Shown piece after piece: positions 1 through 12,204 of a DNA stretch of 64,000 bases. The DNA is taken from the NCBI GenBank assembly GCA_001599755.1, contig BCHX01000001.1, forward strand, positions 5,456,001 to 5,520,000. Direction: 5' to 3'. The translations under genes were made by a program, and so were the position numbers. The notes under the pieces were generated by a model. The model did not search any database. It was not told where the DNA came from and saw nothing but the letters and a program-made list of their open reading frames with translations. The DNA is from Gliomastix tumulicola (Eukaryota; Ascomycota; Sordariomycetes; Hypocreales; Bionectriaceae). Within the stretch, counting starts at the first letter, position 1; each line of letters opens with the position of its first letter.

Positions 1-606
1 CTGGTGCCCCCTCCGTTCTTTGTTCCCCTTCTCTCGTTCCGCCAACCTCTTCTTTTCTTCAGACTATCGACTTGGCTGATTCTTGCTCCCTTTCCCTTCT
101 ACCCTTGCTGGGTCCCGCGTGCTCTTACGATTGGCACCGCCACTGCCCTCCTGTGCCCCAGCCGCCCTTGACTATTGACGTTTATCGGAAGGGCACAGCC
201 AGCTCCTTAACAAACCGGGAGACGACATTCGCGAGTGCTGGTCTTGAGGAATCTTGGTGCCGCCGCAAAGCAAATATTTCCCCCTTGGGGTTCTGTTTCG
301 TCATTCCAGAGCGGATTTTACATGATCAGCAAACTATGAGGTCGACCCTCTACTGTTCTTCTTCATAAGACCCTGCCTGCGCCTCAGCTTACCGGCAACT
401 GGGTTGGCGATCTCACATCATCGCAACCTTAACTCCCCACACGCTACGGGTACTATTTATACGACGAGCTAAACGATCACGACGGCTTCCGAGTTTATAA
501 GGAAGCACGGGGACCACGAATACGAATTTCGAACCGTTGAAGAACATTTGGAATCTCAACAACAAGCTCAGCTATATACACCGATTGAAGGACAGCAACC
601 ACCACA
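1..606. other. Upstream/leader region of the 607 gene
   Basis: No supported coding region. The first 60 bases are pyrimidine-rich and end in a CTTCAG-like acceptor at about 56-61, so this may be the 5' UTR of the gene at 607, possibly with a leader intron. An open frame at 72-368 lacks an ATG and resembles nothing I know. Confidence 0.4.
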
Positions 607-1575
607 ATGGACTCACCGTCAATCATGGATTCACCACCAAGCGACTCGTCTTGCTTGAAGCCGCCTGCCCTCCCAGAGAGGAGCTCTCTACGATCGTCTA
701 GGCTGCTCGAGCCCCTCGCATTCAAGAATGCCCTCGCCGTCGAGCAGCCTCCCCTGTCGCCCGTCTCAGCGCCTCACGATGTGTACCTCTCCTCCGAGGA
801 AGACGCCTCTTCCTCTGCCGACGACTTCTCCGACTACGAGTTCGGGTCTGAATCGGACATGTCCCTTGCATCCCCCGACTTGAGGACTCAGCAGGACACC
901 GCCCGGGTCGTGTCGGTCATCTTCCACGGCAAGCCGTCGCTTGTCAACCTGTCGCCGAGGTCCACATCTCCTACCTCGAGCGCATCACAGTCGTCCCATG
1001 GACGTACTGGCTCTGGCTCACCTCCAGCTCATGCGCCGGCGATCTCCAGGTCCTCCACGGTGTCGGATATGGACTACAGGAGATCATCGGTGGCCTCTAC
1101 TGCCTCGTCGACATTCTTCAACTTCTCCCGGTCAAGCACTATGACCCTGGGGAGCACATCGAGCAGGCCGGCTTTCCTCAGCATCGATCCCTTTGCCTCC
1201 AAGTCCAGCAGCCGAGAGTCTGATGAGATTGATCGTCCCAAGACACCGACAGCTATCTTGAAGCGAAAGCTCACTCTGTCGAAGAAGCGCAGCAAGCCGC
1301 TGCTGAACGACGTGGCGAGCCAGCCCCAGGAGAGCTTCTCGCCCCGCGCCCTCTACAACGTGCAGGCAGAGGCACAGCCCCGCACGCAAGAGAAGCGGCC
1401 CTCTACGCCGCGGACGGGCGTCAGCTACCAGGACATCATGAAGGCTGCAAGGGGAGCAGCAGCAACTCTGCCACCGCCTCCACCGCCGCCCGAGCCAGAG
1501 TCCCGACCAGCCAAAGGCGCCAGGTCACGGCTTCGCAACCTCTCGATTAGCCGAAAGCTAAGCGTCAAGTCATGA
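607..1575 (+). CDS. Ser/Pro-rich protein of unknown function
   Basis: A single-exon gene for 322 residues, starting at the first ATG after the pyrimidine-rich leader (context CACA-ATG). I do not recognise a named family. The protein looks mostly disordered. It has an acidic-serine patch at about residues 60-85 (SSEEDASSSADDFSDYE), a short hydrophobic strand-like segment near 98-110 (RVVSVIFHGKPSLVNL), a long Ser/Thr-rich middle, a basic Lys/Arg patch at about 218-232, a run of eight prolines near residue 290, and a basic C-terminus (SRLRNLSISRKLSVKS). The many S/T-P and R-x-x-S sites suggest a phosphorylated regulatory or scaffold protein, but that is inference. Codon use and the absence of stops over the whole frame support a real gene. 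Confidence 0.75.
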   Translation: MDSPSIMDSPPSDSSCLKPPALPERSSLRSSRLLEPLAFKNALAVEQPPLSPVSAPHDVYLSSEEDASSSADDFSDYEFGSESDMSLASPDLRTQQDTARVVSVIFHGKPSLVNLSPRSTSPTSSASQSSHGRTGSGSPPAHAPAISRSSTVSDMDYRRSSVASTASSTFFNFSRSSTMTLGSTSSRPAFLSIDPFASKSSSRESDEIDRPKTPTAILKRKLTLSKKRSKPLLNDVASQPQESFSPRALYNVQAEAQPRTQEKRPSTPRTGVSYQDIMKAARGAAATLPPPPPPPEPESRPAKGARSRLRNLSISRKLSVKS

Positions 1576-3866
1576 TGGCTTATGCTTAATTGCTGCTCTC
1601 GCCCCAACTCAATCTATTTTTATCTCGAACTGCATTTTTTGGCGCCCATACACAGAGGGTGTGGATGTTTGGCGCGAAGCTACTTAATACCTGCAACGAT
1701 TTGATTTCGCACACACGACATGAACCGGCGTTGGGGAAACTCATGATGACACCATATTGATACCTGGAGTTTATTTGGCGATGGTTGGCAATAGCGTTTT
1801 TTTTCTCTACTCATTTACGCGACTTGGGATTTTCTTGGGAGGATCTTGATACCTCGAAGAGGATGGGTGGTTTTAGCCAGTTTTGCGAGCTCATTCAAGC
1901 ATCTATCATGAGAATTGAGTTGACACGGCGCAACGGTCAAGATTAGCACCTATTTACTTGAACTGCTTAGCCTCTAATGAATGCCCATGATTTCCGAGAA
2001 AAAGTGTTTTTTTCCCTAGTGGATTCTTGAATGCATCGTGAGTTGTCCTTCATTAGCCCCCGGCGGCCCGGCCACGTCAAGGCAAGGTACCAATGCACTG
2101 CAACGCCCGAAATGCAGGAACAGCGAAACCTGCAGACTCTGGTGGACTTGGCGGGCGATAACTCCCTTGTTTTCCCGAGCTCTCATTCTTTGTTTTTTGT
2201 TCTTCATTGTCTTTGTTGTGCACACCCATTCAGCGTGCACGGCTGGGCAGGACAAAGAAAGACGTATCTTTCATTCGGAGCTTTTTCATCTGACACGGGC
2301 CACTACAACTTCTCCGGCCTCACCGCGCTCACATGCACACCAGTCAAAGTGCAAGTGTAAATTCAGTACTATAGTAATACCAACCAACTCTCTAAGCAAA
2401 CCCAGCCCTCGTAGCGCCATGGCCGGCTCACCTGAAGCCCAGCGTGACGCACCCCCCGCCCCCCATGGGCTGACGGGAGCTGAGCCTCAACCCTTACCTG
2501 AGCTTGGCCCGGCGCTTTGCCCTGCCTCTATGCTGCTGTGCTGACCGGAGACGTCCTCATCCGCATGGCTGCGCAAGGTCGGGCGCGCGCGCACCCGTTC
2601 ACCTCTTCAGGCCGGCGCCGAGACAGCCAAACCTCCTCCCGACAAGGGTGCCAGCAAAAAAGCAGGTACACGCTATATGATCTGTCCTAAGCGCGTCCGT
2701 GCCCAAAAGGCCACCACCCATCGTCGATGAAGTGTACAGTATGAGCTTTTCCAAACGGTACCTCCATGCAACTTTCCCATCCCTCCTCCCCCTAAGGCAG
2801 GGCCCCCTGGACTCGAAACAAAATCCCCCCTCTCCTCCCCCCCATCCGTTCGCTGGCCCGTGTGTAAGTGTAACCTCACCAGCAGATCTCCATCCAGCAA
2901 ACAACAAACCCTCCACTCCCGACTAATAAATGATCAAAGAGGGCGGAGACCGTAATAATATACATAGTAGGTAGGAGCACGGCATTCTGGTGAGACCTGC
3001 TACAACCTGTACGGAATCATGCAAGGTACCCGAACTCTCGCGCCCGCCTCGGGAAGCAGAAGCACTGTTAGATACCGACCTACAGTACCTGTACCTCCCA
3101 AGGCGCTAAAATCCGATCTACCTGAAGCCGCTAGTTGCTGCCCGACTCCGTGATAATTGAAAAATAAAATAAAAATCGCATCCCGTGTTCTTTCCTGCAC
3201 GTGGTCGTGGTACGATGCAGAACAGAGAGATTAATGGTAATATCGATTGGGATCTCCTTAATCATAAGTGTATTAAGGAGTATATGCCGCGGCTGTATTG
3301 ACTCCGGCTGTCTGTTCCTGATCTCGCCCTGCCGACGTTGCATCCCGTCCAAGGGGCCTGACTCCCTCTTAAACCGGGAGGCCGACGCCGCCCCCTTCGC
3401 TCGCTCAGCCTCGCTCTCCCTTCCAGCTGAGACAGTTCTCTGTGTGTATTTATATATACCGAGATGCGGGGAATCTGGCGTGCAGGTCTACCGGGTTCCA
3501 GACCGCGACGTTGATTCCTGATCGCCGTTGGCACGCGGAGTGTGTAGCCTGTGCCTCTCTCTCAAGCCTGAGGTGGCGAGGGGCTACAACTTCAGCTTAT
3601 TAGTCGGCTAAAATCACGTTGGCCATGGACAAGCATAGCTTAGGCAGAGCTAATACAATCAGGGTTACATAAGAAGTGCGCTACTCCATCGTACAAAGAG
3701 CTACTTGGTCCGCGTCACCGAATGCGAGCCCTCCAATATACAAATAATATCAACTATGACTGAACAAATACTCTCGTGAAGCTCCTGAGGTCGCTCGCCC
3801 GATATCAACTATTGGCCAGATCGTCGGCACCCCATATGAATTCTTCCCATTTCGGTTTGACTAGAC
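1576..3866. other. Intergenic, 3' ends of two convergent genes
   Basis: About 2.3 kb between the convergent 607 gene and glycogen synthase. It should hold both 3' UTRs. Short open frames are present on both strands, but none has recognisable protein content. No tRNA or 5S rRNA signature was seen. Confidence 0.5.
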
Positions 3867-6220
3867 TCAGCTCCCGTTCAGAGGTGCCGCAGGAGCCACC
3901 GAGCTGCCATCTGGCTGCTTGGTTCGCAGCGTTAGGGGGAACGTGTACTCATCGGGATCCTCCTCAGCACTAGACATCCATCAGTTAGCTGCGTCACAGC
4001 ACAAGGTACCCTTTTCGTTCTGACTTGTACTTACGGAAGCTTCCACGCGACATAATCCTCCGTGTTCAGTCCCTCACGGCCCTCCTGGAGGCTGGCAAAG
4101 TCGCCAGGAGTCATCATGCCACTTGGATCGCGGGGAGAGCCTGGCACAGAGAAGGGTCGAGAAATCTTGACATCAACGCCAGGGATGAAGTCCTCCTCCT
4201 CCTCGCTAGTGAACGAGTTGGGGTACGCCCGGCGCAGCGCCAGCTGGCGAGCCTTGACGTATTCCATACCCATGCGCTTCCAGTCCAGAAGATCACTGAG
4301 GCGCTCGGTACGATTTCTCTGGTTGATACGCTGACGACGGCTCTTGCCGCAGAAGTCGAACATGAAGGATGTCAGCTGGTTGACGGAATCATCCACACCC
4401 TTGGTCCTTCGGTCAACAATGTAAATGCCGTAGTCGCTCGAGTTCTCGATGAGCTCCTCCATGTAGCAACCGAAGCCTGACAGGTTGCTAGTGATGCTGG
4501 GCACACCCATCACCGTGCATTCGGCGGGCGTGTAACCCCAGGGTTCATAGTACGAAGCAAAGACTCCAAGATGGCACCCACGAACAAAATCATCGTAGTC
4601 GAGGGGTAAGACGGGGTTGGCAGAGTTCAAGAACTCGGGGTGGAAAACAATCTTGACTCGGTCAGAGGGCTGGTTGAAGAGCTGAACCCGACGGATCTGG
4701 TTCAGAATAGGATCCTCGTGATCGTTCACCATGTTATGGGTCACGATCGGCGGGAGACCATGTCTCTTCATGGCGAACAGGCGGCGCCTGAGCAGGATTC
4801 GATCCTGGCTGGAGATGAGCTCCTTCTGATCGGGCATCGGGTCACCCTCGTGCCACTTCAGCGATCTCTCGAATATCCGGCGGCCGATGCCCTGCTCGAT
4901 AATTTGTGTCGTGTCCCTGAGGGACTTGATGACGGCCTGTCCCTTGAGCGCTTCTACAGTCAGAGATGTCGTCTGCGCTGGCATGATGACGAAAGCCACC
5001 ACGGTTGTCTTGCTCCCAGCCCCCTTGAGTCGGTGGTTCAGACGCGCCAGAGACTCAATGAACATGTCTACACCCTTATTCCGGAACTCGTATCGACCGG
5101 CCGTGAAGACGTAGAGCGTGTTGTCGGGGTCGAAGTCATAGTGGCCGTAGAAGTGACCACGTACAAAGTCATGAATCTTCTCCTTCGCCTGCTGGTGCAA
5201 GTTCTGGAACTCGTGAACGGCAGAGAATTTCGTGACGTTGAGACCGTTGGGCAAGACACCGTCGGGCTTCCGCTTAAGCAAGTGCTCGGACTCGTACGCG
5301 GTGATATGGGAAACGGTGGTGAAGACATCGCAAGCGTGCGTGGCCGCACGCTCAATGCAGTAGCGATGGTAGATACCACGCTTCCCGGCTTCGGCATCCA
5401 CATCGAAGAATTGGAGGTTGTTGTAGAAATCGACCGAGCCAGCGCAGAGGTATCGTCCTAGAAGGGTCGCGTGCGTGGTAAAGATGGTCGTCACATCAAT
5501 CTTTCGCTTCTTGGTGAGGGGGAGGGCAACTCCAGCGAGCCACTCGTGGAAATGAGCAATTACGGCTTTGTCCTTCTCGTGGCAGACAAACTGCAGAGTA
5601 CTGTGTTAGAGAGTGTTCCGTACGCGGAATTCTGGCTTGAGACATACCTCTCCAAGGAACCATGCAACCAAGTAGCCGAACACAATGGCTTCGTTGGTCT
5701 CGTCATCGCCGGCCGGGGAGGGAATGCTCGCCACGTTCCATAGGTCGCCCTTCCACTCGTCGAGATAGCCATAGGCAGTCTTGGTGTCAATCAGAAGTAC
5801 TCGGGGAGCTCCCTCAATCAGCCAGCGCCCGTACAAGATGCCGATTCCCCGGTCTTTCATGGACTGCATTGTCTTGGACATGGCCTCAGAGTTGGGCTCC
5901 ATTTCTTCCACCTCGACCGCAGCCTGTGATTCTGGTGTTAGATGATATCAATGGGACTTTCGAGTTCGCAAGCCGTACCGATTGGTGGTTGAGAGGGCCG
6001 ATCAGAGTATATCGGTCGCCATACTCGGCCGTGGTGACCGGCGCTTTAGATTTGATGACGGAGTAGATGCCACCAACTACGCAAGGCGGGCATTATTAGC
6101 ATGGATGCTTTCGGAAAGTAGCAGGGAGCCAGGAGACAAACCTCGATGAGCAACCTCGGTGGCAATCTCAAAGAGAAGGTGGTTCTTGACGTCGCGCGTC
6201 TGCTCGCCGTCGGAAGCCAT
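3867..6220 (-). CDS. GSY1: Glycogen [starch] synthase (GT3 family)
   Basis: Transfers glucose from UDP-glucose to the non-reducing end of glycogen in the cytosol. Five exons on the minus strand: 6220-6142, 6076-5979, 5923-5648, 5590-4035 and 3969-3867, giving about 703 residues, close to the usual fungal length near 700. The N-terminus reads through GGIYSVIKSKAPVTT and GDRYTLIGPL, typical of the UDP-glucose site. FHEWLAG, the EPWGYTPAE acidic pair and the arginine cluster RRQRINQRNRTERL (glucose-6-phosphate switch) are all present. A Ser/Thr/Pro segment near the end (SRPFSVPGSPRDPSG) matches the phosphorylated regulatory tail of the family. The start is the ATG of MASDGEQTRDVKNHL. The last intron (3970-4034) has a strong GTAAGT donor, and the final exon encodes the acidic EEDPDEYTFPLTLR tail. 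Divergent from YTM1. Confidence 0.95.
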
Positions 6221-8205
6221 GGCAGCTTGCTTGGGGGGGTGGTTGGTTCAGTAGCTACCGTTTCGAGAGAGGTGTAAAGCGAAGTCGGAGGTCGGCGAGC
6301 TAGACTCGCTCCCGTTGACGCGAGGGACAAAAAAAAAATGCACGAGGCAAAATGCAAAGACAAAGCTTTCTTGGAGCTGCGAAAGGGATGAAAGAATTGG
6401 ATTGAAGGGGCTAGCTGTCGCGAGAAGTTTGCGTTATTAGTTCCCTCAGGATCGGCGATCCGAGGCGAGAGGTAAGGGTATGTACGAGGTGATGCGACAA
6501 GCCTGGCAATTTAGCTAGCTGGACAAGGAGCTCAATCGGATGAACAGCTGGTGGTGGGCGATGAAGACAGAGACGCACTGCAGAGAGGGGTAAGCTTCAA
6601 GGCTGAGAGTGGGAGGGGGAGAGGCAGCAAATATAGCGTCGGAGTGTAGCTGGGAGCTCGGTCACTAACAAGGCCTTGAGGCAGGTTGCGATGGAACTGC
6701 TGCCCATCGCTCTTGTAGCCAGCCCACTGACCAAGGAAGGAGCAGGGCGCACCAATTGCATGTTCGACAGCAGACGCTAGTGGGGGTGGAACAGTTTTCT
6801 TTTAGTGGGCGCTGGGGAGGCTGGGGAACTCCACCAGCAGTACCACCGCCAGTCGGATGCTCTGAATCTGAAGAGCTCTCCATCTCTTCAGAGTCGGGTG
6901 ACACTGTTTGCACGACGGAACCAGCTAGCGGCCGGTCTTCAGGGAAGCTTGCCGGCAATGACAAACAGCTTTGGCGTCATTACGAGTTAGTCGTTCTGGG
7001 ACAGCTCCCTGACCCTAAGGGTGAGGGGGCATGTTGGTACCTGGGTCAGGAGATGCTAAGGAGCTCAGGTACCTTATCCTGACGATGACCCTCGGTCGTG
7101 CCTGCCCTTTGCCTCCAGCTTCCTTCCAGTCGATAATTGCCCCTCTCGTGCTGCCTGGCATGACTTGGTCCGACATGCTCACTTTTCACTGGTGCAATCT
7201 TCTTGGATGATGCAAAGAAGTCATCATCAGGCATGATCGGCAGGCAAGGAGGGCAGCTGATCTTTCCATTGAGGGGTCTCGACCCTCAACCACCGACGTC
7301 AAGTTGGCACACGGACAGACTTTGTCAAGCCACACAGAGCGTGGAGCGGCTCACACACGATTCTCCGGATCTTGGCCAGCACTACGGGGCGGGGCGGGCG
7401 AACTGGTGATATCGTATCAACAGATATAGGACTTTGGCGTCAACCCCTCTCACGTCTGCCGGAAATGCGAGAATCAGGTAATCAATATTGCAGTGCAAGA
7501 AATCTGAGGTGTCATGAAAAAGCTATCGCTGGTATGGCTTTGGAAGCAAAGGATGACAAAACATGTGGGCAGGGGAGCTCTATTGGTTGGTCGTGATGTG
7601 TATTACTCCTGCAGCTCTCTACCGGATGCACAAATAGCTTGGATTGAGGTGTTTCTTTGGCTCAGTATCGTTGCTCTTGGGTAAGTACTTAGGTGCCTAC
7701 CTACAGTTCTAGTAGGTATAGTACTAGTACAGGATACACGGTGAGCGACTGAAGCGGCCATCAGATCATGTGCTGTGGTGTGATAAGCTCAATAGATGAA
7801 TGAACAAGACCCTCCAATAGCAATAAAGTAGCAGACGTCATGTGCAAGGTCTTGTTATTCGTGGACACTACCTATGACCTTCCAGGCACTCGGCGGCCTC
7901 GGCTTTAGAACATGCAGCCTTGCAGCAGAAGAGCATTATGATTGGATTGTTTCATGTGAGCCAAGTTCCCCGCGGTGGGCCACTCTGTCGCAAGGCTGAA
8001 GCCCCATTTCTTTTTTTCCTTCGTCGATTTTTTTTTTCTTCCTCTGGCTTTGCACACATTCTCCGTCAATCATCAAGGTCATTTGAAGGGATTTTTGGCC
8101 ATACTTACGAGCAATTGGAAAGACTTCTCCCATTAATTCTGATATTGCAAGATTTCGTTTGATACCACAGGCCCTAGCATCCATCCACTCGAATCTCATT
8201 TCAAG
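6221..8205. other. Divergent promoter region, GSY1 / YTM1
   Basis: About 2 kb shared upstream region of two divergent genes. The 100 bases before the glycogen synthase ATG are free of upstream ATGs on its strand. No gene is supported; several short open frames look like chance. Confidence 0.5.
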
Positions 8206-9697
8206 ATGGCGGACACACCGTCAGCGGTGAAGGTGGTCCTCACCACCGACGAGCCAGATTTGCAACTCCCAGAGTCAAATAGGCAGCTGTTTGTCCCGTT
8301 AGGTAAGCCAATCGCGCCTTGAAATACTCAATTAGTATGTCACAATTGCTCTCGAGCATCAGCTGACTCGACACCCAGACATCAAGCGCTATGGCCTCTC
8401 TCGCATCCTGAACTCCGAGTCCATGCTCGCCACGAGCTCCCCCATCCCCCTCGATTTTCTTGTCAACGGCACCTTCCTCCGCACGAGTATCGAAGACTAT
8501 CTGGCCGCCAACGGTATCTCCTCCGAGACCGTGCTAACTCTGCAGTACGTGCGGAGTTTGGTACCGCCCGTGTACGAGGCGAGCTTCGAGCACGACGACT
8601 GGGTGGGCGACATCGACCTGCTGTCCGCCACCGCGCCGGCTGCTGCTGGAGAAAATGTGAATGAGAGGATTGCGAGTGCTTCATATGATGGCCTGGTCAG
8701 GATATGGAATCCGTCCGGAGACGTCATCGCGACGTCTTCGGCCAGTCGTGGGGGAGGACACACTCTGCGTCTTGACGCTGTGCGGTGGCTTTCGTCCAAG
8801 CAGCTTGCCTCTGCTGGGCTGGATAGAAAGATTGTCGTTTGGGACTACGCCGAGGCCGATGATGGGTTCTCGGGGTCGCTGAAGCCGAACATGGAGCTCT
8901 GGGGCCACTCCAAGGCCATCAATGCCCTGGATGTCAATGGGTCCTCCGGCCGAATCCTCACAGCATCCTCCGATGGCCGCGTCGGCCTTTGGTCCTCGTC
9001 GAAACGGACGGCGCCGCAAGCCGACCCCGAGAGCCTGCCTTCTGCCCACACGACAAAGAAGGCTAAGCTGTCGAATGCAGCAAACACCGCGCAACGTGGC
9101 CCGTTGGCTCTGATCGCCGCCCACGACGAGCCGGTGACGGCGGCCGTCTTCCATCCCAACGATCCTACCGTCGCCTACTCCGCATCAAAGGACCACACAG
9201 TCAAGACCATTGATCTGACGACCCAGCGAGAGGTGTCCAAGCTCGCAACGCTACACCCGATCATGTGCGCGGCGGCGCTCCGCAGCAACTCGCTCATCGC
9301 CGCTGGGTCCTCCGCCCGACACATCACCCTTCTGGACCCCCGAGAAGCCGCAAAGTCAACGACAGCCATGACGCTCCGTGGCCACGTCAACATGGTCTCT
9401 TCTTTGGCCCCGTCCTCCGAGAACGACTACTCCCTCGTATCGGGATCATACGACAGCACCTGCCGGGTATGGGACCTCCGCAGTGTGCGACACAGCACGT
9501 CAGAAGATGGAGGCAGCCGTGTAAGCGAGCCGGTCTACACGATCGGAAGGGAGTGGCTGCAGGGCAAGAAACTGCCAGCGGCTGGCGAGGGCGCAAAGGT
9601 ACTGAGTGTCGCTTGGGATCAGACATGGGGTATCGTTAGCGGTGGTGAGGATAAGAAGGTGCAGATCAACCGAGGCAGAGGCATCATAGAGACTTGA
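8206..9697 (+). CDS. YTM1: Ribosome biogenesis protein YTM1 (WDR12)
   Basis: Subunit of the Nop7-Erb1-Ytm1 (PeBoW) complex that matures 27S pre-rRNA into the 60S ribosomal subunit in the nucleolus. Two exons, 8206-8302 and 8379-9697, give 471 residues, the family's usual length. The ATG lies in AAG-ATG-GCG and opens MADTPSAVKVVLTTDEPDLQ, the NLE (Notchless-like) domain that recruits the AAA ATPase Rea1; the domain continues to about residue 85 (PLDFLVNGTFLRTS). A seven-bladed WD40 propeller follows (for example IASASYDGLVRIWN, ILTASSDGRVGLWS, LVSGSYDSTCRVWDLR and the final SGGEDKKVQINR). The 3' end faces the exonuclease gene with only 102 bases between stop codons. Confidence 0.95.
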
Positions 9698-9799
9698 AAC
9701 GACGAAATACAATAGACCATTTCCATTTGATCTACATTTTCGGCTACACTATAGGGTATCCTTACATATATTTTTCTCTAACTCGTAAGCAACCTAGCC

Positions 9800-11736
9800 C
9801 TAGGAAGACGGCGGAGGAGGTGTTGGGGGAGTGGCGGTATATCTACATTCCCGCACTATAGACTGATACCTTGCCACCGTCAACGCATTTGGGGATAAGA
9901 CGGAGAGAATCTCAGATGTCATTCGCTGCCTGTCGTATGACAGATGCTCGTTCACAATCGCGTCGAGAATGTACCCCGTGACAGTGTGAGTCAACAATGG
10001 AGGATCCCTCAGTAGCTTTGCGATGTCCTCCGGCTTCAAGTCGACGTTACTGTACCAAACGTAATACGCTCTTAGCATGTACGGTGGCGCGCGGACTTCG
10101 GCCCCTTTGGCGCGCTTCGAAGCTCGGTAGCTCTGCATCTGGAGCTCGGCTGCCGCTACCCTCTGATCAACCGAGGTGGCTACCGGGGTGGAGGGCTTGC
10201 TCTTCGGGCTTGGACGTGAGGAGGAGGCAGACTTTGGTGTTTTGGGCGTCGCCGGCCCAGCCTTAGGGGTCCTCTGTTTACTGGATTTGACAACCGTCAC
10301 AACGGGAGATTCATCAACAGAATCATCGACGGACTCTAGTGCGTCATCATTTGCGACAGCCTCGTCATCAATAGCAAATGCAACCTCCAACGGCTTGTTG
10401 AGCTCTGCGTGATATGGTCGCGGTGGACTTGGCTCCAAACTCAGTCGCTCCTTCTCGAGGACATGATATAACTGAAGGCACGCGTAGGCATCAGAGGCGG
10501 AGTCTGTCAAGAAAATCAGCGCACAGTGCTCCCCATCGAGTTGGCGCCCGTGAACTTACATGCTATCTGTTGTGCGTTGAGAGCCAAGGTCCAGTTACTG
10601 GTCCGCACCGAATCGCCCTTGTATATTGGCAACCGGAGAACTTCTTGAGCCTGCGTAGCCAGGCTCACGGGCCTCTTGTCGACCTGCGACGGGTTCTTCT
10701 CCCGGGAGTACTTGACCACCTTGTACAGGTGACTCAGCTCAAAGACGCCCCGGGTCTTTACGCCGAGGTAGGTCTGAAGTCTGGTACAGTCGCCCTTGAT
10801 ATTCACACCGGCCTTGCTCACGCCAGAGTCCTCCATGATCTGCCGAAACGTCGGCGCGACAAAGTCGTCCTTGGGGAAGACAGCGACGTGAAACAGCCCC
10901 ACATGTGCCTCGCTGGCGACTTGTATCAGGGAGACGTGGTCGCGCGGGCCGCTGCCGGCCCGGGCGCCGGCCTTCCACTCCATGTCGAAGCCGATGACGT
11001 CGCAACCTAGGAAGTAGCGCTTACAGACCTCCTCCATGGTGTGCTTGGTCTTGCAGTAGTGTACCTTGACGTTCCGGGTTGTGCCCGTCTCCGGTTCGTC
11101 CTTCGCGTACATGTTGTAGGACCAGAAGGAGGCCTGCGATCCAGGAGTGCTCTTTCGGGCCTTCTCGAACTTCTCGGGGGACATTTGGTAATCTAGTGAA
11201 GATGACGGCGGCTGAACGGCCTTTTGGTCCGATGCTGCCGGTTGCTTGAACTTCTCTAGGACTGAGGGATCCATAGGCGGTATTGAGGCGTCCTCCCTTA
11301 AGGGTAGGCTGATGACGAAGGACTGGTCTTCGGTCTGATCCGAAGGCGATTCCTCCGATATTAGAGATCCGGAAACACGCGCCGGCGCTGTGTTATCGTC
11401 GCTATTGTTGCCACTATCATGACTTTCCGTCTGGAAGAAGCGCGCCATATCCAGTCGCGGGTAGAGTGAGGGCCTCTCCACGGTGCCAGGGGCAAACCGT
11501 ATACCAATGGCGGAGCTCCATAGTTGGGACTTAGGAGGGCCTGTCATCACAGACTTGCGATACCGTCCGTTGGTATGTATAGAGCGATAGGGGCGCACAG
11601 CCGACTTGAACGCCGTCGAGAAACGACGATAGCGAGGTTGTAGCTGATGATGGCGGGCTCCTAGAGGATAGCTGCGAGGATGAAGCAACATGGAGGCGGT
11701 GAAGCTAGTGAAAATGAGAGCTCGCGCCCTGGTCAC
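9800..11736 (-). CDS. DEDDy 3'-5' exonuclease, WRN-like, probably mitochondrial
   Basis: Predicted to remove nucleotides from 3' ends of DNA or RNA. Exons 11736-10560 and 10503-9800 give 626 residues. Exo I is DVIGFDMEWKAG (near residue 249), Exo II GVNIKGDCTRLQTYLGV (near 308) and Exo III YSASDAYACLQLY (393-405), so all four acidic residues and the catalytic tyrosine of the DEDDy class are present. The single intron (10504-10559) splits the codon of that tyrosine (T|AC). The first 85 or so residues have no Asp or Glu and are rich in Arg, Ser and Tyr, as in a mitochondrial presequence; location there is inference. The tail after the domain (Lys/Ser/Pro-rich, about 460-560) looks disordered. 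No helicase domain is present, as in stand-alone WRN-type exonucleases. Divergent from LSM5. Confidence 0.88.
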
Positions 11737-12204
11737 GAAGGAGGATCGAATGAACTATCATTCGTCGCCCCCATCATGGCCAATGGGCGCAGCTGAATGA
11801 GATATCGCAGGCAGCAGTAGTAATCGCGAGTGAGTGAATGAGTGAGCGGATGTGAGGTTGATTCACGGCTCCTCTTCTTGCCTCTTCGGGGGCTTTGGGA
11901 GGGCTGCAGACGCGCGCTGCTTAGTCATTGACGCGGGAACACGTGACGTGCTTTGTTGGACCTGACCAGGAGAGCTGGTGAAGTAAGTATCTTGCTGGGG
12001 AATTTTGGTGGCGAGGTACTCGAGTGTGGGCATCCTGCATCCCACCTTCCTTACCACCATCACACCAACTTTGTGAGGCAAAGATTCGAGTCTCAACCTC
12101 AGTTCTAAACGGGGATTCCAGTCATTCAGACTACCGTGCCCGACTTTGAAGGCCAGGCCGATACGAACCGGGCATTTCCACCACGCCATTGACAGAAAAT
12201 CGCA
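11737..12204. promoter_or_regulatory. Divergent promoter, exonuclease / LSM5
   Basis: A 468-base gap between two divergent start codons, so it must contain both promoters. I see no clear TATA box. An open frame on the minus strand (11863-12189) crosses it but is unlike any known protein. Confidence 0.5.

Noticed and set aside
72..368. 98-codon open frame at the left edge
   Set aside because: It has no ATG start, no recognisable content and lies in the presumed leader of the 607 gene.
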